Positions 1-6,094 of a stretch of 7,423 bases of DNA are shown here, in pieces. Each line of letters begins with the position of its first letter. Within the stretch, counting starts at the first letter, position 1. The DNA is from DATDRM01 sp035291705 (GTDB lineage: Bacteria; Chloroflexota; Anaerolineae; Anaerolineales; UBA4823): positions 1 to 7,423 of the forward strand of contig DATDRM010000043.1 of NCBI GenBank assembly GCA_035291705.1, in the 5' to 3' direction. Position numbers and translations under genes: made by a program. A model generated the notes under the pieces. The model was given only the letters and a program-made list of their open reading frames with translations, did not search any database and was not told the origin of the DNA.

Positions 1-3
1 AGC

Positions 4-1050
4 ATGTTCATTAAAACCCCCGACGACACCCAAATCATGACGATCGAACGGCATTTTCTGGAAGAACAGCAAATCTATCCCGAGGCGACCGGCGTACTCA
101 CCAGCTTGCTCTACGACATCGCCCTGGCTGGGAAAGTCATCGCCAGCCAGACCACCCGCGGCGGCCTGGCAGAAATCCTGGGCCAATCGGGCAATACCAA
201 TGTCCAGGGTGAACAGGTGATGAAACTGGACGAACTGGCCGACCGGATGGTCTCCCGCCTCAATGACCATACTGGACGGCTGGCGGTGATGGCCTCCGAA
301 GAACAGGAAGGTATCATCCCCATCTCCCCCAAGTATCCCACGGGAAAATACGTCTTGCTCTACGACCCCCTGGACGGTTCGTCGAACATCGATTACAACG
401 TCAGCATCGGCACGATCTTCGCCATCTACCGCCGCAAAAGCGAGGACGGGCCGGGCACCCTGGAGGATTGCCTGCAAAAGGGGCGCGACCTGGTGGCCGC
501 CGGTTACCTGATCTATGGGGCCAGCACCATGTTGGTGTATACCTCCGGCATGGGGGTACATGGATTCACGCTGGACCCCGCAGTCGGCGAATTCCTGCTG
601 ACCCACCCAAACATCCGCATGCCCGAGAAACCCAAATATTACAGCGTTAACCAGGGCTATGAAAAGTATTGGAGCGAGGGCATGCGGCGCTTTACCCATT
701 ACCTGCAGGGAGACGAACCAGACGCCGATGGCCAGTATCGCAAGGGATTGTCCCTACGCTACATCGGCTCGATGGTGGCTGACTTCCACCGGAACCTGTT
801 GGGCGGCGGCGTCTTCTATTACCCAGTAGATAGTAAGGACCCCAGGTACACGCAAGGCAAGCTGCGGATAACTTATGAGGGCACCCCGCTGGCCTTTATC
901 ACCGAACAGGCCGGGGGCTCGAGCTCCAATGGGAAGCAGAACCTGCTCGACATCCAGCCCACCTCGCTCCACCAGCGCACCCCCTTGTTCATCGGCAACC
1001 GCGAGCTGGTGGAGAAGGCGGAAGAGTTCATCCGCCTGTATGATCGTTAG
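4..1050 (+). CDS. fbp: Fructose-1,6-bisphosphatase, class I
   Basis: This cytosolic enzyme hydrolyses fructose 1,6-bisphosphate to fructose 6-phosphate and phosphate, the committed step of gluconeogenesis. The 348-residue product has the usual family length. Visible motifs are the metal-binding pair E99-E100 (ASEE), the signature DPLDGSSNID at 121-130 (ligands D121 and D124), the substrate segment RYIGSMVADFHR at 252-263, GKLRITYE at 285-292, and EQAGG at 301-305 with the third metal-binding acid E301. The C-terminal LDIQPTSLHQR segment is also typical. T29-G30 and K115-Y116 match positions that form the AMP-inhibition site in characterised class I enzymes, so allosteric control may be kept. 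The start is uncertain: the window begins one codon before this ATG. The second ATG at 37 (MTIERHF) is where many homologues align, although they commonly carry a few residues before it. The next gene follows after nine bases, suggesting one operon. Confidence 0.96.
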   Translation: MFIKTPDDTQIMTIERHFLEEQQIYPEATGVLTSLLYDIALAGKVIASQTTRGGLAEILGQSGNTNVQGEQVMKLDELADRMVSRLNDHTGRLAVMASEEQEGIIPISPKYPTGKYVLLYDPLDGSSNIDYNVSIGTIFAIYRRKSEDGPGTLEDCLQKGRDLVAAGYLIYGASTMLVYTSGMGVHGFTLDPAVGEFLLTHPNIRMPEKPKYYSVNQGYEKYWSEGMRRFTHYLQGDEPDADGQYRKGLSLRYIGSMVADFHRNLLGGGVFYYPVDSKDPRYTQGKLRITYEGTPLAFITEQAGGSSSNGKQNLLDIQPTSLHQRTPLFIGNRELVEKAEEFIRLYDR

Positions 1051-1059
1051 AATTCTTTG

Positions 1060-1986
1060 ATGATCGAAGTCGCCATTTTCCTCGAAGGCCAGAACGGCCT
1101 GAACTGGCAGCGCTGGCAGCGCATCGCCGCCGCGGTAGAAGAACTGGGCTTCGCCGGCCTGTACCGCTCGGACCATTTCACCAACCACAACCCGCCGGAT
1201 AAAGACGCCCTGGAACTATGGGTCTCTCTCACCTGGCTGGCGAGTCACACCCGGCGGATCGAATTCGGCCCGCTGGTTTCGCCGGTCTCTTTCCGCAACC
1301 CCACACTGACGGCACGCATGGCAGTCGCCGTAGACGACCTCTCGGGGGGACGCCTGACCCTTGGATTGGGAGCCGGCTGGCAGGCGCGCGAGCACACCAA
1401 TTACGGCTTTGATCAGCTCGATTTATCCGCGCGCTTCGACCGTTTCGGAGAGGCTTTAGAAGTCATCACCCGCCTGTTGAGATACGAGGCGCCGGTCGAC
1501 TTCGAGGGGCGTTATTATAAATTGAAAAACGCCGTCCTGCTCCCCAGGCCACAACGCAAGGACGGACCGCCGGTCCTGATCGGCGCTAAAGGCGCCCAGC
1601 GCAGCCTATCTCTGGTGGCGCACTTTGCCGACGAATGGAACGCCTTCGAAATCTCCCCGGAAAGATTTGCCAGCCTCAACCGGCAATTAGACGAATTGCT
1701 TATAGCACAAGGCAGGCGCCCTGACCAGGTACGCCGTTCTTTGATGACCAACTGCACCTTTGGCCGGGACGAGGCAGAAGTGCGCCGGAAAGTCGCCGCC
1801 CGCACTTACGCCAGGCTCTCTCTCGAAGAATTTCGCCAGCAGGGCGCGCTCGTCGGGACTGCCAACGAGCTGGTCGACCAGCTGGGAAAATGGGCCGAGG
1901 TGGGTGTGCAGCGTGTCATGTTGCAGTGGTTGGACCTGGACGACCTGGATGGCCTGGAGGCGATGGCAAAGGGTTTGCTTCTTTAG
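1060..1986 (+). CDS. Luciferase-like (LLM class) flavin/F420-dependent oxidoreductase
   Basis: This is a 308-residue TIM-barrel protein of the bacterial luciferase-like superfamily, in which members use FMN or coenzyme F420 for hydride transfer. Sequence signs are the N-terminal strand and helix ending in SDHF at 37-40, and the block GPLVSPVSFRNPTLTARMAV at 70-89. These are followed by DDLSGGRLTLGLGAGW at 92-107, then PPVLIGAKGAQR at 170-181 and GTANELVDQL near 266-275. The GLGAGW block and overall pattern resemble the F420-dependent branch (Rv1855c-like), but cofactor and substrate cannot be fixed from sequence. A TTG at 1057 directly precedes the ATG at 1060. I chose the ATG because TTG is the rarer start and no Shine-Dalgarno favours it. 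It lies nine bases after the fructose-bisphosphatase gene and is probably translated from the same transcript. A functional link between the two is not known to me. Confidence 0.9.
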   Translation: MIEVAIFLEGQNGLNWQRWQRIAAAVEELGFAGLYRSDHFTNHNPPDKDALELWVSLTWLASHTRRIEFGPLVSPVSFRNPTLTARMAVAVDDLSGGRLTLGLGAGWQAREHTNYGFDQLDLSARFDRFGEALEVITRLLRYEAPVDFEGRYYKLKNAVLLPRPQRKDGPPVLIGAKGAQRSLSLVAHFADEWNAFEISPERFASLNRQLDELLIAQGRRPDQVRRSLMTNCTFGRDEAEVRRKVAARTYARLSLEEFRQQGALVGTANELVDQLGKWAEVGVQRVMLQWLDLDDLDGLEAMAKGLLL

Positions 1987-2006
1987 TCGGTTAATCTTTT
2001 AGTCGG
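1982..2006 (+). repeat. Short direct repeat TTTAGTCGG, two copies 16 bases apart
   Basis: TTTAGTCGG occurs at 1982-1990 and again at 1998-2006, separated by TTAATCT. The first copy contains the TAG stop of the oxidoreductase gene and the second lies in the leader of the lipoprotein gene. A small inverted repeat, GCAAA at 1966-1970 and TTTGC at 1974-1978, ends just before it and is followed only by TTCTTTAG. That makes a very weak terminator candidate. The repeat could be a pair of regulator half-sites or a small duplication; it may also be chance. Confidence 0.4.
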
Positions 2007-2020
2007 ATGGTCACGTAGAT

Positions 2021-2027
2021 GGAGGAG
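2021..2027 (+). promoter_or_regulatory. Strong Shine-Dalgarno deciding the lipoprotein start
   Basis: GGAGGAG lies six bases upstream of the ATG at 2034, an ideal spacing. An earlier in-frame ATG at 2019 overlaps this motif and would add MEEST ahead of the basic n-region of the signal peptide, so it is very unlikely to be used. This is the best ribosome binding site in the window. Confidence 0.8.
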
Positions 2028-2033
2028 AGTACC

Positions 2034-2699
2034 ATGCCACGAAAAAAAATAATAATTGCCTCGCTGTTCAGCCTGCTGCTCGGAATCACCCTGGCCTGCA
2101 ACCTCATCTCCAATATGCAGGGAGACATCGGGGCAGCGCGCGGCACCGCGGAAGCTATCGCCACCGAAGCCAGGGGCTTCGTTACCCAGGTCGAGGGCTT
2201 GGCGACCGAAGTCGATGCGAGCAGCGCCCTGGCGACCCTCGAGGCTTACGTGACCCAGGAAGGGCCTGAAGCGGAGGCCACGCTGAAAGCCCTGGGGACA
2301 AAAGCCGCCGAGAGCGGCATCTACGAGACAGCCCAGGCGTTTGTCACCCAGGAAGGCCCAGACTTCCTGGCTACCGTCCAGGCGATCGCTACCCAAGGAT
2401 TGCCGCTGAACAACCCTCCCGACGACATCCCCCTCGTCGCCCAGGGTGATTTGAAATTTCTTTTTGCCACCGAGTTCACGGTGTCATACCAGACAGACCT
2501 GGATTACCAGACCGTCCTGGAGTTTTACAAGCAAGAGATGCCCGCCAACGGTTGGGAAGCCGACCAGGAGGGCAGTGTTGCGACCGGATACGCGGCCGTG
2601 TTGCGATACGAGAAAATCGACCGTACAGCAACCGTCGCGCTGGGCGCCGTTTCACCCGGTCAAACAACTACGGTATTGATCACGATTTACCCCCGGTAG
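2034..2699 (+). CDS. Predicted lipoprotein with TQ-rich repeats and an unknown C-terminal domain
   Basis: I do not recognise a named family. The 221-residue product starts with a basic n-region (MPRKK) and a hydrophobic stretch at 6-20, ending in TLAC with the candidate lipidated cysteine at C22. This lipobox is imperfect because position -3 is Thr rather than Leu, Val or Ile, so secretion is likely but lipidation less certain. Residues 35-121 are rich in Ala, Thr, Glu and Gln, look helical, and carry an imperfect repeat with the core F/Y-V-T-Q. A Pro/Asp-rich linker (LNNPPDDIP, 125-133) follows. Residues 140-221 look like a compact alpha/beta domain. It contains SYQTDLDYQTVLEFYKQEMP at 151-170 then NGW, and ends in strands RTATVALGAV and TTTVLITIYPR. 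Similar FY-x(4)-P-x-x-GW segments occur in other uncharacterised secreted bacterial proteins. The gene sits 29 bases before the acyl-CoA synthetase gene, and nothing ties their functions together. It is probably anchored at the outer face of the cell membrane. Confidence 0.75.
   Translation: MPRKKIIIASLFSLLLGITLACNLISNMQGDIGAARGTAEAIATEARGFVTQVEGLATEVDASSALATLEAYVTQEGPEAEATLKALGTKAAESGIYETAQAFVTQEGPDFLATVQAIATQGLPLNNPPDDIPLVAQGDLKFLFATEFTVSYQTDLDYQTVLEFYKQEMPANGWEADQEGSVATGYAAVLRYEKIDRTATVALGAVSPGQTTTVLITIYPR
2229..2387 (+). repeat. Two imperfect 22-residue repeats within the lipoprotein gene
   Basis: Residues 66-87 and 97-118 align without gaps, sharing T-x-x-A-F/Y-V-T-Q-E-G-P-D/E and then A-T-L/V-K/Q-A-L/I. 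The 31-codon period is visible in DNA as ACCCAGGAAGG at 2253-2263 and again at 2346-2356, exactly 93 bases apart. A shorter related segment, GFVTQVEG, occurs at residues 48-55. The second protein copy is followed by ATQG, a possible partial unit. This suggests growth of the helical segment by internal duplication followed by divergence. Confidence 0.6.
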
Positions 2700-2728
2700 C
2701 CTGCTCTGGCGGGTGAAAATACCAGGCC

Positions 2729-4849
2729 ATGCTCGAAGCATTCTTCCAACCAGCCTCCGTGGCCGTGATCGGGGCTTCCAGCGACCCGCAGAAACTGGGC
2801 TATGCCGTGCTGAAAAACCTGGTTGAGGGAGGGTATGCTCAAAGAGGTAAAGTCTTTCCCATCAACCTGACAGCCAGCGAGATTCTCGGCCACCCGGCTT
2901 ATCCGACTGTAGCTGCGGTGCCAGAGCCGATCGACCTGGCCGTGATCGTGATCCCCTACCCGCATGTCCCCGCCGCGCTGCGCACGTGCGGCGAGAAGGG
3001 CATCCCGGCGGCGATCGTGATCAGCGCCGGCTTTCGCGAAGCCGGCCGGGAAGGGTTGGAGCGCGAGCTGGAACTGATCGCCATCGCCAAGGAATATGGC
3101 ATCCGCCTGATCGGCCCTAACTGCCTAGGGGTGATCGACACGTTTACCCCGTTGAACGCCTCCTTTGCCGCCGGAACCCCCCCCAACGGCCCAACAGCTT
3201 TTATGTCGCAATCCGGAGCACTGGGCACTGCTGTGCTGGACATCGCCCTGGCTGGCCACCTGGGTTTGTCGAAGTTCGTCAGCCTGGGAAACAAGGCCGA
3301 TGTGGACGAAATTGACCTGCTGAAGGCCTGGAGCGACGACGCCAACACACGCGTGATCATGATCTACAGCGAAGGCATGTCAAACGGGCAGGAATTTATC
3401 AAGATCGCCCGCCAGGTGACCGCCAAGAAACCCGTGGTGGCGATCAAATCCGGGGTCACCCAATCCGGCTCGCGGGCTGTCTCCTCACATACAGGCTCGC
3501 TTGCTGGCTCCGAACAAGCTTATTATGCTGCCTTCCGCCAGGCCGGGGTGCTGCGCGCCGATTCGATGCAATCGCTCTTCGACATCGCCCTCGCCTTGGG
3601 ATACCAGCCCATGCTCCCTGGGGATCGCATCGCCATCGTTACCAATGCCGGCGGGCCGGGCATCCTGGCCACCGATGCCCTAGAACGCGCCGGATTGTCC
3701 CTGGCCCGCTTTCAAAACGAGACGATCACCGCCCTGCAACAATACCTGCCTGACGCTGCCAGCGCCGCCAACCCGGTCGATGTGCTGGGGGATGCGCGTG
3801 CCGACCGCTACCGCTTCGCCCTCGAAACGGTGATCGCTGACCCAAATGTGGATGGCTTGCTCGTGCTCCTGACCCCCCAGGCGATGACCGAGATCGAGGC
3901 CACCTCCCAGGCGGTTGGCTCCCTGGCTCAGAACACAGGAAAACCGATCCTGGCCTGTTATATGGGCGAAGCACGTGTCCGGGCCGGGATCGATCTTCTC
4001 CAAACGTATGAGGTGCCAAACTATCCTTTCCCTGAGCGGGCTGCCCTGGCTTTCAAGGCCATGTCCGAATACCGCCAGGTGCGCGCCCGGCTGGAACCGA
4101 AATACGCCACCTTCGAGGTCGACCGCCAGGCGACCCGCGCCGTGCTCGACAAAGTGCGCGCCGCCGGCCGGATGACGATCGGCGACTCGGAAGCGCGCCA
4201 GATTCTGAGCGCGTATGGCCTGCCCATTCCCAAGTCGGAAATCGCCGCCACGCAAGAAGAAGCGATGGAAATCGCCCGCCAGATCGGATACCCGGTGGTG
4301 CTCAAGATCGCTTCGCCTGACATCCTGCACAAGACCGACATCGGCGGCGTCAAGGTAGGGCTGCGCAGCGCCGAAGATGTGCGGGATGCCTTCGAGCTGA
4401 TGGTCTACCGCGCCCAACGTTATGTCCCTGAGGCGCATATCTGGGGTTGCCTGGTACAGGAAATGGCGCCAGCTGGAGGCCAGGAGGTGCTGGTGGGCAT
4501 GAACCGCGACCCGCAGTTCGGCCCGCTGGTCACCTTCGGCCTGGGCGGGATTTACGTCGAGACGCTCAGAGATGTCACCTTCCGTGTGGCGCCGTTCTCC
4601 GTCCAGGAGGCCGAGGCCATGTTGGGCGAGATCCGCGCCCACGCCCTGCTCGATGGCGTGCGCGGCCAGCCTCCGCTGGATAAAGCTGCCATTGTCGACG
4701 CTCTGTTGCGCATCGGGCAGCTGGTGCAGGACTTCCCCGAGATCGCCGAGCTGGATATCAACCCGCTGATCGTTTATCCCCGCCGCCAGGGGGATCAGCC
4801 CAGTGCAATTGCGATCGATATGCGCCTGGTATTGGACAAACATGGCTGA
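2729..4849 (+). CDS. ADP-forming acetate/acyl-CoA synthetase, fused alpha-beta chain
   Basis: The enzyme interconverts acyl-CoA, ADP and phosphate with free acid, CoA and ATP, and in fermenters usually makes ATP while excreting acetate or another acid. The 706-residue protein has the full single-chain layout. A CoA-binding Rossmann domain starts with SVAVIGASSDP at 10-20. Two succinyl-CoA-synthetase-like domains follow, with SQSGALG at 160-166, the SSHTGSLAG loop at 252-260 carrying the phosphorylated histidine H254, and TNAGGPGILATDA at 305-317. From about 484 onward lies the ATP-grasp (beta) part. It includes SPDILHKTDIGGVKVGL at 529-545 with second phospho-relay histidine H534, APAGGQEVLVGM at 580-591, GLGGIYVE at 604-611, and ELDINPL at 674-680 with D676. 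No acetyltransferase domain is attached, so it is not a Pat-type protein acetylase. Substrate (acetate, propionate, branched or aryl acids) cannot be read from sequence. The ribosome binding site is weak. The DRTGG-domain gene follows 46 bases later. Confidence 0.93.
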   Translation: MLEAFFQPASVAVIGASSDPQKLGYAVLKNLVEGGYAQRGKVFPINLTASEILGHPAYPTVAAVPEPIDLAVIVIPYPHVPAALRTCGEKGIPAAIVISAGFREAGREGLERELELIAIAKEYGIRLIGPNCLGVIDTFTPLNASFAAGTPPNGPTAFMSQSGALGTAVLDIALAGHLGLSKFVSLGNKADVDEIDLLKAWSDDANTRVIMIYSEGMSNGQEFIKIARQVTAKKPVVAIKSGVTQSGSRAVSSHTGSLAGSEQAYYAAFRQAGVLRADSMQSLFDIALALGYQPMLPGDRIAIVTNAGGPGILATDALERAGLSLARFQNETITALQQYLPDAASAANPVDVLGDARADRYRFALETVIADPNVDGLLVLLTPQAMTEIEATSQAVGSLAQNTGKPILACYMGEARVRAGIDLLQTYEVPNYPFPERAALAFKAMSEYRQVRARLEPKYATFEVDRQATRAVLDKVRAAGRMTIGDSEARQILSAYGLPIPKSEIAATQEEAMEIARQIGYPVVLKIASPDILHKTDIGGVKVGLRSAEDVRDAFELMVYRAQRYVPEAHIWGCLVQEMAPAGGQEVLVGMNRDPQFGPLVTFGLGGIYVETLRDVTFRVAPFSVQEAEAMLGEIRAHALLDGVRGQPPLDKAAIVDALLRIGQLVQDFPEIAELDINPLIVYPRRQGDQPSAIAIDMRLVLDKHG

Positions 4850-4880
4850 TCAAATCCACACGTACCAGGCAACTAAGTAA
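4842..4880 (+). other. Possible 12-codon leader ORF bridging two genes
   Basis: An ATG at 4842 lies inside the last codons of the synthetase gene and opens a frame encoding MADQIHTYQATK. It overlaps the synthetase stop (ATGGCTGA) and ends with TAA at 4878-4880, three bases before the next gene's Shine-Dalgarno. It has no good ribosome binding site of its own. It could be translated by re-initiation and couple the two genes, but an ORF this short is easily chance. Confidence 0.15.
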
Positions 4881-4882
4881 CC

Positions 4883-4894
4883 AGGAGTTCTCCT
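4883..4894 (+). promoter_or_regulatory. Shine-Dalgarno inside a small inverted repeat
   Basis: AGGAG at 4883-4887 lies eight bases before the ATG at 4896 and supports that start. It is followed at once by its own complement: AGGAGTTCTCCT could fold into a four-base stem with a GTTC loop and partly hide the ribosome binding site. The stem is short and its effect, if any, would be small. Confidence 0.55.
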
Positions 4895-4895
4895 C

Positions 4896-5972
4896 ATGAA
4901 ATCGCTTTACGTTACGTCTGTCGAGCGTTATTCTGGCAAGACCGCCGCCTGCCTGGCCCTAGGCCGGCGTTTCCAGGCGGATGGATTCCATGTCGGCTAT
5001 CTCAAGCCGCTCAGCCTGCAGCCGTGGCGGGTGGGGGGTAAGATAGCAGACGAGGATGCCACCTTCGTGAAGGAAACCCTGGGGTTGGCTGCCGCGCCCT
5101 GGGAACTCTCTCCCGTGGTTTTGACGCCGGAGTTCTTGCGGCGGCACCTGCGCCAAGGGACAGAAGGCGATCTTCTCCAGAAGGTCAAGGAGGCGTACGA
5201 AGCCGCCGGTACTGGGAAAGACATCTTGCTCCTGGAAGGCGGCGCCAGCCTGCGCGAAGGCCATGCGGTCGGCCTGCCCACCCCGGAGGTCGCCAAGGCG
5301 CTGAGCAGCCACGTCCTGGCGGTGATCAAGTACCGCGGCGACGTGCGCCTGCTGGACGATAGCCTGTCTTCGAAGGCCCGCCTGGGCGATTCGCTGAGCG
5401 GCATCATAATCAATCGCCTGCCAGCCGAGGCGGATGGTTTTGTAACCGAACTGGCCATCCCTTACCTGGAAAAAGGCGGCGTCCCCGTTTTCGGAACACT
5501 GCCCGAGCTGAGCGCCTTAGCTGCCCCAACGGTAGCCGAGCTGATCGAGGCCCTCGACGCCAGGGTGTTGACCGAGCGGGCCAACCTCGAAGCGCTAGTC
5601 GAAACCCTCACGGTGGGCGCCATGACCGCCGAGACAGCCTTGCATCGCTTCCGCGAATATCCAAATAAGGCGGTCATCACCGGCGGCGACCGCACCGATA
5701 TCCAACTCGCCGCTCTGGAAACCTCGACCGCCTGCCTGATCCTGACTGGCAATCTTCAGCCCAGTCCAATGATCGTCAAACAGGCGGAGGCCTTCGGTGT
5801 GGCTGTGCTCCTGGTACGAGAAAATACCATGGAGACGATCGAAGCCATCGAGCGCGTCTTCGGTAAGTCACACCTGGGCCAACCGGCCAAGCTGGCGCAG
5901 TTCGAGCAGCTGTTTACAGAGCATGTGGATATGGAAAGATTGTATCAGGCGCTTAATCTCAAGAAGGTGTAA
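4896..5972 (+). CDS. BioD-like P-loop plus DRTGG-domain protein (phosphotransacetylase N-terminal-like)
   Basis: The 358-residue cytosolic protein corresponds to the non-catalytic N-terminal part of long phosphotransacetylases. Residues 1 to about 215 form a BioD-like P-loop domain. Its nucleotide-binding loop SVERYSGKT at 8-16 lacks the first glycine of a classical Walker A, as in dethiobiotin synthetase. It is followed by YLKPLS at 35-40, the acidic strand LLLEGGAS at 111-118, and GIIINRLP at 169-176. Residues from about 220 to 325 form a DRTGG domain around ITGGDRTDIQLAALE at 261-275 and LILTGNLQPS at 281-290. The roughly 320-residue acetyl-transfer domain of phosphotransacetylase is entirely absent, and the stop is followed by unrelated sequence, so it is not expected to make acetyl phosphate. 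In full-length enzymes these N-terminal domains are linked to allosteric control. Its place directly after the ADP-forming synthetase suggests a nucleotide-responsive partner or regulator in acyl-CoA metabolism; this is inference. Automatic annotation may wrongly call it a phosphotransacetylase or cobyrinate synthase. Confidence 0.85.
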   Translation: MKSLYVTSVERYSGKTAACLALGRRFQADGFHVGYLKPLSLQPWRVGGKIADEDATFVKETLGLAAAPWELSPVVLTPEFLRRHLRQGTEGDLLQKVKEAYEAAGTGKDILLLEGGASLREGHAVGLPTPEVAKALSSHVLAVIKYRGDVRLLDDSLSSKARLGDSLSGIIINRLPAEADGFVTELAIPYLEKGGVPVFGTLPELSALAAPTVAELIEALDARVLTERANLEALVETLTVGAMTAETALHRFREYPNKAVITGGDRTDIQLAALETSTACLILTGNLQPSPMIVKQAEAFGVAVLLVRENTMETIEAIERVFGKSHLGQPAKLAQFEQLFTEHVDMERLYQALNLKKV

Positions 5973-5978
5973 ACAGCT
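5908..5978 (+). repeat. 11-base perfect inverted repeat around the end of the DRTGG gene
   Basis: AGCTGTTTACA at 5908-5918 is the exact reverse complement of TGTAAACAGCT at 5968-5978, with 49 bases between the arms. The right arm contains the TAA stop. No T-tract follows, so it does not look like an intrinsic terminator. It could form a long-loop RNA hairpin over the 3' end of the gene, or be chance. Confidence 0.4.
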
Positions 5979-6042
5979 CTGGAATAAGGATTTCTGGCAT
6001 AGTGAGGATTTTCAAAACGAACAGACACTGGAAGGGGTACAG

Positions 6043-6071
6043 TTGCTCTACCCGTATGCACCCGGTATTAA
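6043..6071 (+). promoter_or_regulatory. Weak sigma70-like promoter candidate before the nitroreductase gene
   Basis: The 122-base gap from 5973 to 6094 is the longest in the window and is relatively AT-rich. TTGCTC at 6043-6048 and TATTAA at 6066-6071 stand 17 bases apart, matching the consensus boxes at three and four of six positions. A short inverted repeat, GGGTA at 6035-6039 and TACCC at 6049-6053, straddles the -35 box and could be an operator. The match is poor and such pairs occur often by chance. I see no other gene or terminator in the gap. Confidence 0.15.
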
Positions 6072-6094
6072 CCTGGCAGATTGGATATAAGATA

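Noticed and set aside
754..1188. Minus-strand open frame of 144 codons across the junction of the first two genes
   Set aside because: It overlaps well-supported genes on the opposite strand and has no recognisable product; it is a compositional shadow.
115..3255. A 17-base identical stretch, GACATCGCCCTGGCTGG, at 115-131 and 3239-3255
   Set aside because: Both copies lie in coding sequence and encode the same peptide DIALAG in unrelated proteins. A near copy encodes DIALAL at about 3580-3597. Shared codon preference explains it better than a functional repeat.
3680..4843. Long open frame of 387 codons on the minus strand inside the synthetase gene
   Set aside because: It lies antisense to a gene with clear domain motifs, its product matches no family I know, and long antisense frames are common in GC-rich coding DNA.
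2729..4849. Pat-type protein acetyltransferase
   Set aside because: The CoA-binding and ATP-grasp domains are shared with Pat, but no GNAT domain is present at either end, and both catalytic histidines of the synthetase are kept.
4896..5972. Calling this gene an active phosphotransacetylase, dethiobiotin synthetase or cobyrinate diamide synthase
   Set aside because: The acetyl-transfer domain is absent. The DRTGG domain and the lack of biotin or cobalamin genes nearby argue against the other two names.
6035..6053. GGGTA/TACCC hairpin as an intrinsic terminator after the DRTGG gene
   Set aside because: The stem has only five base pairs with a nine-base loop, and no T-tract follows.
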